DNA of 64,000 nt from Rhodospirillaceae bacterium. Its GTDB lineage: Bacteria > Pseudomonadota > Alphaproteobacteria > Thalassobaculales > Thalassobaculaceae. The notes under the pieces are model-generated. The model was not told where the DNA came from, searched no databases, and was given only the letters and a program-made list of their open reading frames with translations. Position numbers and translations under genes: made by a program. Of this stretch, positions 59,087 to 64,000 are shown piece after piece (the first letter of the stretch is position 1; the number at the start of each line of letters is the position of its first letter). The stretch lies in NCBI GenBank assembly GCA_018401495.1, contig JAGYJX010000015.1:1-64000 (forward strand). The letters are read 5' to 3'.

Positions 59087-59908
59087 ATGCGGGTTACCCG
59101 CGCAATCGTATCGGCTGTGGCGTTCACCTTGCTTGCCACCCTGCCGGGGCTGGCAACCGCGGCCACGGCGTCATCGGCGAAGGGGATCCTCGCGCATCGT
59201 GCGCTGTACAAGGTGGCGCTCGCACGGGCGACCTCGTCGTCGGAGATAATCGACGTCCGCGGCCGCATGGGCTTCGAATGGCGGGACGACTGCGACGGCT
59301 GGGCGATCGAGCAAAGGTACCTGATGTCGTTCTCGCGTGCCTCCGGGGACGGTTACGAGATCAGTTCGGAATACACCACCTGGGAGTCGAAGGCCGGCGA
59401 CCTGTATCGATTCATCATCGATCGGGAGCGCGGCGGAGGCAGTGAGCACGTCGAGGGCAGGGCTTCCATGCCGCTGCCGCTCGGTTCCGCCCCGGGAACG
59501 GCGTCGTTCAGCGCGCCGCGCCAGGAGGTCATCGCGTTGACCCCGGACACGCTTCTGCCGACCGAGCATACCCTCCGGCTGATCGATGCCGCCGAACAGG
59601 GGCGGCGGTTCTTTCGCGCCACGGTGTTCGACGGCAGCGAGGTCGAGGCGGGCTCGCTGGTGTCGGCCGTGATCGGGGCGCCGAGATCGGGTCCGGCGCC
59701 GATCGAGCACCCGGCGCTGGCTGGGGAGTACTGGCCGGTCCGGCTTGCGTTCTTCAAGCCGGGACAGGCCGAGAGCTCACCCGATTTCGAGATGTCGGTC
59801 GACTTGCTTGCCAACGGCATTGCGAGGCGGATGGTGCTCGACTACGGCGACATCCGCGTGGCCATCACCCTCGATCGGCTCGAGACGCTCGACGCCAAGG
59901 CGTGCTGA
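59087..59908 (+). CDS. eipB: DUF1849 / EipB family periplasmic cell-envelope protein
   Basis: A 273-residue secreted protein. The signal peptide (RVTRAIVSAVAFTLLATLPGLATA) is cut near ATA. The mature part starts KGILAHRALYKVALARA, then FEWRDDCDGWAIEQRYLM and QEVIALTPDTLLPTEHTLRLI, and ends ARRMVLDYGDIRVAITLDRLE. This is the pattern of DUF1849, whose Brucella member EipB is a periplasmic spiral-beta protein needed for envelope integrity. The ribosome-binding site AGGAGGGA is strong. Confidence 0.85.
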   Translation: MRVTRAIVSAVAFTLLATLPGLATAATASSAKGILAHRALYKVALARATSSSEIIDVRGRMGFEWRDDCDGWAIEQRYLMSFSRASGDGYEISSEYTTWESKAGDLYRFIIDRERGGGSEHVEGRASMPLPLGSAPGTASFSAPRQEVIALTPDTLLPTEHTLRLIDAAEQGRRFFRATVFDGSEVEAGSLVSAVIGAPRSGPAPIEHPALAGEYWPVRLAFFKPGQAESSPDFEMSVDLLANGIARRMVLDYGDIRVAITLDRLETLDAKAC

Positions 59909-59974
59909 CCGGCCCAGCGTCTGTCGGCGAGCTCGGCCGTCGCCGGCCGCAGCGCCCAGGAACGCTCGGGCACC

Positions 59975-61306
59975 TCAGACGTTCTCGTCCTCTTCCTCTT
60001 CGCGCGGACGGCCGGACGGGGACTGCTTCAGGTTTCCGCTCCTGAGGCCGCGGCCCTTGCCAATGGCGGTTGCCCCGAGCTTCGCGCGCACCGCGTCGAT
60101 CGCTACCTCGACCCGGCGCCGGCGGTCGAGGCCGGGTTCGGCAAGGTCTGGCGGGTCGGCGAAGGTTTCGGCGACCAGGTCCGACGCGCCGACCCCGATC
60201 AACCGGAACCGGCGCCCGTCGGTCTCGCCGCGAAGGAGGTCGGTCGCGGTCCGGAACAATCGGTCGGCGAGTTGCGTCGGCGACGGTAGCCGGCGCTGGC
60301 GGGTGTGCAGTCGAAAGTCGCCGGTCTTGAGCTTCAGCGTCACGATCTGTCCGGCCAGCGCCTTCCGCTTCAGCCGCCCCGACACCTCTTCGCAGAGGCG
60401 CCAGAGATAGGGCGTCAGCGCGTCGAGCGCCGAAATATCGGCGTCGAAGGTGGTTTCGGAAGAAACGCTCTTGATCACACTCCCAGGCTCCACCGGTCGC
60501 GTGTCGCGGCCACGCGAGAAGCGTGCGAGGCGCTGTCCGATGCCGCCGTACCGGCGGATCAGGTCGCGCTCGTCCAACCGCTGCAGGTCGCCGATCGTGC
60601 GGATGCCGTCGGCGACCAGGGTGCGCTGCAGCGTCTTGCCGACCCCCCATATGAGCGACACCGGGCGATCCGCCAGAAACCGCTCGGCCTCCTCGGCGCC
60701 GATGACGAAGTAGCCGCGCGGCTTGTCGAGATCGGACGCGACCTTGGCCAGGAACTTGTTGAAGCTGAGGCCGACCGAGACGGTCACACCGACCCGCTCC
60801 TCGACACGTCTTGCCAGGCGGGCAACGGTCTCGGCCGGGGGGCCGCCGTGCAACCTCTCGGTACCGCTCAGGTCCATGAACGCCTCGTCGATGGACAGCG
60901 GCTCCACCAGCGGCGTGACGTCCCGCATCAACGCCCTGATCTCGGCGCCGACGGCCACGTACTTGGCCATGTTCGGCTTGATGACCACGGCGTGCGGGCA
61001 GGCGTCGAGCGCCTTGAACATCGGCATTGCCGACCGGACTCCGTAAACCCGCGCGACGTAGCAGGCGGCCGAGACCACGCCTCGCCGTCCGCCCCCGATG
61101 ATGACCGGGCGGTCGACCAGGGATGGATCGTCGCGCTTCTCGACGCTGGCGTAGAAGGCGTCGCAGTCCAGGTGCGCGATCGTCAAGTCACGCAGTTCCG
61201 GGTGCTCCACGGCGCGCCGCGACCCGCAGATCGGGCAACGACCCGGTTCCCGTGCCACCGTCGACCAGCCGAAGCAGTCGCGGCACAGGATGCGGGGTGC
61301 GATCAT
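59975..61306 (-). CDS. dinB: DNA polymerase IV with N-terminal Cys4 motif
   Basis: A 443-residue Y-family translesion polymerase. The catalytic acidic residues are in IAHLDCDAFYASVEKRDDP and EPLSIDEAFMDLSG; the thumb/HhH region is VSLIWGVGKTLQRTLVADGI, and the little-finger domain runs to about residue 340. It begins with an extra 40-residue segment carrying CRDC and CPICG pairs, a likely zinc ribbon, found in some alphaproteobacterial DinB proteins. The C-terminus is acidic and lacks an obvious clamp-binding motif. Its ATG overlaps the ROK kinase stop by 4 bases (ATGA), which fixes the start. Confidence 0.94.
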   Translation of the reverse strand: MIAPRILCRDCFGWSTVAREPGRCPICGSRRAVEHPELRDLTIAHLDCDAFYASVEKRDDPSLVDRPVIIGGGRRGVVSAACYVARVYGVRSAMPMFKALDACPHAVVIKPNMAKYVAVGAEIRALMRDVTPLVEPLSIDEAFMDLSGTERLHGGPPAETVARLARRVEERVGVTVSVGLSFNKFLAKVASDLDKPRGYFVIGAEEAERFLADRPVSLIWGVGKTLQRTLVADGIRTIGDLQRLDERDLIRRYGGIGQRLARFSRGRDTRPVEPGSVIKSVSSETTFDADISALDALTPYLWRLCEEVSGRLKRKALAGQIVTLKLKTGDFRLHTRQRRLPSPTQLADRLFRTATDLLRGETDGRRFRLIGVGASDLVAETFADPPDLAEPGLDRRRRVEVAIDAVRAKLGATAIGKGRGLRSGNLKQSPSGRPREEEEDENV

Positions 61307-62250
61307 CTCGGCGACGGCTCGTCGGGCCGCCAGAGCCACGCGGCGCCACGCACCCCCGACGAGTCGCCGTGCCGGGGCGGTCGCAGACGGGTGTCGACCC
61401 GGTCGGAGAACACGTACCGGCCCCAGCGCTGCGGCACCTGATCGTACAGCATCCGCAGGTTGGACAGGCCGCCTCCCAGGACGATCACGTCCGGGTCGAG
61501 AATGTTCACCACGTGGGCAAGGCCGCGGGCCAGGCGGTCGACGTATCCCTCGAGGTGGCTTGCGGCGGCGGCATCACCGGCCGCCGCGGCGTCGACGATG
61601 GCGCCGGCCGTCAGGGTGCGTCCGGTGGCGCGGCGAAAGCCGTCGGCCAGCCCCGGCCCCGACAGGAACGTCTCGATGCAGCCGCTCAGGCCACAGTAGC
61701 AGGCCGGGCCGGGCCGTTCGTCGTCGGACGGCCAGGGCAGGGGATTGTGGCCCCATTCGCCGGCAATTCCGTTGGGGCCGTCGATCGGACGTCCGTCGAT
61801 GACGATCCCGGCGCCGACCCCGGTCCCGAGAATCACGCCGAAGACCACGCGGGCGTCGGCGGCCGCTCCGTCCGTCGCCTCGGAGACCGCGAAGCAGTTG
61901 GCGTCGTTCTGGAGGCGGATCGGCCGGGCGAGCGCTTCGGACAGGTCGCGATCCAGAGGCTTGCCGTTCAACCAAGTTGAGTTGGCGTTCTTGACCAAGC
62001 CGGTGGCGCGCGACAGCGTTCCCGGAATTCCGACACCGACCGTTCCCCGTTGCCCGATCGCGCCCTCGACCGCCCCGACAAGGCCGGCCACGGCCGAGAC
62101 GGTGGCCTTGTAGTCGCCGCGTGGCGTGGCGATCCGCCTGCGGTCGAGAGGCTGCCCGTCGCGGTTGAGGGCGATGGTCTCTATCTTGCTGCCGCCGAGG
62201 TCGACACCAATTCGGATTGCGCTCAACGAGCCGGCGGATGCGTTCGACAA
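61303..62250 (-). CDS. ROK family sugar kinase
   Basis: A 315-residue ROK-family hexokinase-like protein. The phosphate-1 motif is IGVDLGGSKIETIAL, the catalytic Asp is in LQNDANCFAVSEATDG, the phosphate-2 region is GVILGTGVGAGIVIDG, and the zinc motif is GHNPLPW followed by CYCGLSGCIETFLSG. Fructokinase, glucokinase or N-acetylhexosamine kinase are all possible. The start is TTG at 62250 after GAGGA; no ATG gives a complete N-terminus. It is translationally coupled to dinB and divergent from divK. Confidence 0.88.
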   Translation of the reverse strand: MSNASAGSLSAIRIGVDLGGSKIETIALNRDGQPLDRRRIATPRGDYKATVSAVAGLVGAVEGAIGQRGTVGVGIPGTLSRATGLVKNANSTWLNGKPLDRDLSEALARPIRLQNDANCFAVSEATDGAAADARVVFGVILGTGVGAGIVIDGRPIDGPNGIAGEWGHNPLPWPSDDERPGPACYCGLSGCIETFLSGPGLADGFRRATGRTLTAGAIVDAAAAGDAAAASHLEGYVDRLARGLAHVVNILDPDVIVLGGGLSNLRMLYDQVPQRWGRYVFSDRVDTRLRPPRHGDSSGVRGAAWLWRPDEPSPR

Positions 62251-62287
62251 GGCGTCCTCGTCAGTGGTATCAGGCAGCTTAAGTGTC

Positions 62288-62293
62288 TATACT
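62288..62293 (+). promoter_or_regulatory. Possible -10 element of divK-pleD
   Basis: TATACT (62288-62293) is a good -10 hexamer 86 bases before the divK start. No convincing -35 sequence lies 16-18 bases upstream, and I see no CtrA box here. This is the best promoter candidate in the 128-base gap between the ROK kinase and divK. Confidence 0.3.
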
Positions 62294-62378
62294 CCGCCGA
62301 AGCCGGGCCGGGCGACAGCGTCGTCATCGGTGTTCGGTCCGACGGATATCCCGACAACGGACGAGGATGGATGGGCGA

Positions 62379-62789
62379 ATGACCTCCGTCGAGACGGGCA
62401 GCGGGTCCGGCGAAGTGGCCAGCGGGGCCAAGACGGTCCTGATCGTCGAGGACAACGAGCTCAACATGAAGCTCTTCCACGACCTTCTGGAAGCACACGG
62501 CTACAACATCATCGGCACTCGGGACGGCATGGAGGCCTTGCGCATCGCGCGGGACAGCCGTCCGGATCTGATCCTGATGGACATCCAGCTTCCGGAGGTT
62601 TCCGGGCTTGAGGTGACCAAGTGGATCAAGGAGGACGATCGCTTGAAGTCGATCCCGGTGATCGCCGTGACGGCGTTCGCCATGAAGGGCGACGAGGAGA
62701 AGATCCGCGAGGGGGGCTGCGAGGCCTACATCGCCAAGCCGATCTCGGTGACCAACTTCCTTGAGACGGTCAAAAAGTACCTCGGGTAG
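62379..62789 (+). CDS. divK: Single-domain response regulator DivK
   Basis: A 136-residue receiver with no output domain. Phosphorylation site Asp68 is in [21 protein letters not shown], the acidic pocket is [21 protein letters not shown], the conserved Thr is in [20 protein letters not shown] and Lys120 is in AYIAKPIS. These match Caulobacter DivK closely. DivK relays PleC/DivJ phosphorylation to DivL and CckA, lowering CtrA activity. A short non-conserved head precedes the domain; the ATG at 62379 is preferred to one at 62367. pleD follows after 6 bases, the conserved pairing. Confidence 0.94.
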   Translation: MTSVETGSGSGEVASGAKTVLIVEDNELNMKLFHDLLEAHGYNIIGTRDGMEALRIARDSRPDLILMDIQLPEVSGLEVTKWIKEDDRLKSIPVIAVTAFAMKGDEEKIREGGCEAYIAKPISVTNFLETVKKYLG

Positions 62790-62795
62790 CGGGAG

Positions 62796-64000
62796 ATGCC
62801 GGGTCGCGTCCTCGTTGTTGACGACGTTCTGCCGAACGTGAAGCTGCTGGAGGCGAAGCTCAGCAGCGAATACTTCGAGGTGCTGACCGCCAGCAACGGC
62901 CCTGAAGCGCTCCAGGTCATCGAGCGCGAGAACCCCGACATCGTCCTGCTCGACGTGATGATGCCGGTGATGGACGGGTTCGAGGTGTGCCGGCGGATCA
63001 AGGCCGATCCGCGTACCACGCACCTTCCGGTGGTCATGGTGACCGCGCTCAGCGACGTCGCCGACCGGGTGCGCGGGATCGAGGCGGGCGCCGACGATTT
63101 CCTCACCAAGCCTGTTCTGGACTCGGCGCTGTTCGCCCGCGTCCGGTCGCTGTTGCGCCTCAAGATGATGATGGACGAGTGGCGGCTGCGCGAGCAAACA
63201 TCGAGCCAGCTCGGCATGCTGGCGCCGCGGGCGATGACCGAGTTGGACGTTACCTCGGCGCGGCTCCTGATCATCGAGGACAACGCCATCGACGCGGTCA
63301 ACATGATCGAGAGCCTCGCCGTCGACAGCGACGAGGTGAGCCGGGTCGAAACCGCGCGCGCCGGCTTCGAGACGGCCATTCGGACGGATCCCGATCTGGT
63401 GATCTGCAGCCTGAACCTCGAGGACGACGACGCGCTGCGCCTGCTGTCGCAGTTCCGGGCCAACGAGGCGACGCGTCACCTGCCGATCCTGATGGTCGGC
63501 GAAGAGGACCAGACCGAGAAGCTGGCCAAGGCCCTGGACCTCGGCGCGAACGACTACCTGATGAAGCCGGTCGACCGGAACGAGCTGCTGGCCCGGGTGC
63601 GCACCCAGATACGGCGCCGTCGGTACCAGGAACTGCTGCGCGAGAACTACGAGCAGAGCCTCTCCCTCGCGCTGACCGACAGCCTGACCGGCCTCTACAA
63701 CCGTCGCTACCTGCTGAGCCATCTCCGGCGCCTGATGGAGGACACCGCGCACCGCCAGAAGCCGCTGTCGGTGCTGATGCTGGACATCGACCACTTCAAG
63801 CCGGTCAACGACACCTACGGGCACGCCATCGGCGACCTAGCGCTGCAGCACATCACCGAGGTCATGCGGTCGAACGTCCGCAACGTCGACACCGTCGCAC
63901 GCCTCGGCGGCGAGGAGTTCGTCATCGTGATGCCGGACACCCAGGAGGGCTTCGCGCTTCGCATCGCGGACAGGCTCCGTCAGCGGATCGCCGACACGCC
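62796..64000 (+). CDS. pleD: Response regulator diguanylate cyclase PleD (3' truncated by window edge)
   Basis: The 401 visible codons give REC1 (phospho-Asp at about 53 in [20 protein letters not shown]), REC2 (from about 150, [19 protein letters not shown]) and most of a GGDEF domain ([48 protein letters not shown]). In REC2 the position of the phospho-Asp reads VICSLNLED, so it is degenerate, as in Caulobacter PleD where REC2 is a dimerisation adaptor. An RNVD inhibitory site lies five residues before GGEEF. PleD makes c-di-GMP at the pole during the motile-to-sessile switch. The start ATG follows GGGAG. Confidence 0.95.
   Translation, partial: MPGRVLVVDDVLPNVKLLEAKLSSEYFEVLTASNGPEALQVIERENPDIVLLDVMMPVMDGFEVCRRIKADPRTTHLPVVMVTALSDVADRVRGIEAGADDFLTKPVLDSALFARVRSLLRLKMMMDEWRLREQTSSQLGMLAPRAMTELDVTSARLLIIEDNAIDAVNMIESLAVDSDEVSRVETARAGFETAIRTDPDLVICSLNLEDDDALRLLSQFRANEATRHLPILMVGEEDQTEKLAKALDLGANDYLMKPVDRNELLARVRTQIRRRRYQELLRENYEQSLSLALTDSLTGLYNRRYLLSHLRRLMEDTAHRQKPLSVLMLDIDHFKPVNDTYGHAIGDLALQHITEVMRSNVRNVDTVARLGGEEFVIVMPDTQEGFALRIADRLRQRIADT

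Overview
The window is a GC-rich, densely coded stretch of an alphaproteobacterial chromosome. A Rhodospirillales-like organism is likely. The assignment rests on gene content and order: DivK next to PleD, an EipB-type (DUF1849) envelope protein, rpsF-rpsR-DUF2232-rplI, alr-mlaE-mlaF-radA-cvpA-purF, purM-DUF2066-AI-2E-hdaA-ppk-ppx with rnd nearby, and a perfect CtrA-type site. A TRAP transporter and an intracellular PHA depolymerase suit a heterotroph that stores carbon, possibly aquatic. I see no rRNA, tRNA, CRISPR array, prophage or insertion sequence.

Layout. 0-10.7 kb: the end of a sensor kinase (+), then a minus-strand block purF, SDR, cvpA, radA, mlaF, mlaE, alr; a plus-strand hydratase; hisC and a TVP38-type membrane protein (-). 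10.7-16 kb: a 25-codon ORF with an extreme Shine-Dalgarno sequence and a terminator, a DUF2161 nuclease-like gene (+), dnaB (-), and the rpsF-rpsR-DUF2232-rplI cluster (-). 16-24.7 kb: an FkbM methyltransferase (-), the fatty-acid block fabD-fabG-acpP-fabF followed by mltG (+), a GFA protein, an SDR, yicC and gmk. 24.7-35.3 kb: a dioxygenase-like gene, phaZ, then the envelope and maturation operon lptF-lptG-lptD-surA-pdxA-rsmA-GNAT (all -). 35.3-41.3 kb: pepA-holC, a DctPQM TRAP transporter and ndk (+). 41.3-43.3 kb: a 44-codon cytochrome aa3 subunit IV gene, purN and purM (-). 43.4-51.2 kb: DUF2066, AI-2E transporter, hdaA, SDR, ppk1, ppx (+). 51.1-57.1 kb: two tandem paralogous chemoreceptors and rnd (-). 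57.2-64 kb: SPOR lipoprotein, GGDEF cyclase, eipB, dinB-ROK kinase, and divK-pleD running off the end.

The main quality issue is that about 27 single-base frameshifts interrupt otherwise well-conserved genes, many of them essential (fabD, fabF, hisC, surA, lptG). They concentrate in GC-rich runs, repeatedly giving ggag where gag is needed. I read them as uncorrected sequencing or assembly indels and give corrected gene extents. They also create false fusions (DUF2066-AI-2E-HdaA and PPK1-PPX).

Most interesting biology: (i) a mini-ORF whose leader contains a 16-nt perfect complement of the usual alphaproteobacterial 16S rRNA 3' end, followed by an intrinsic terminator and a PD-(D/E)XK-like gene; (ii) a tandem chemoreceptor pair, one ending in an intact c-di-GMP-binding PilZ domain and the other keeping only a remnant of its linker, both preceded by the same inverted repeat (TGTGG-N4-CCACA) and one also by a perfect CtrA box, near two GGDEF proteins.
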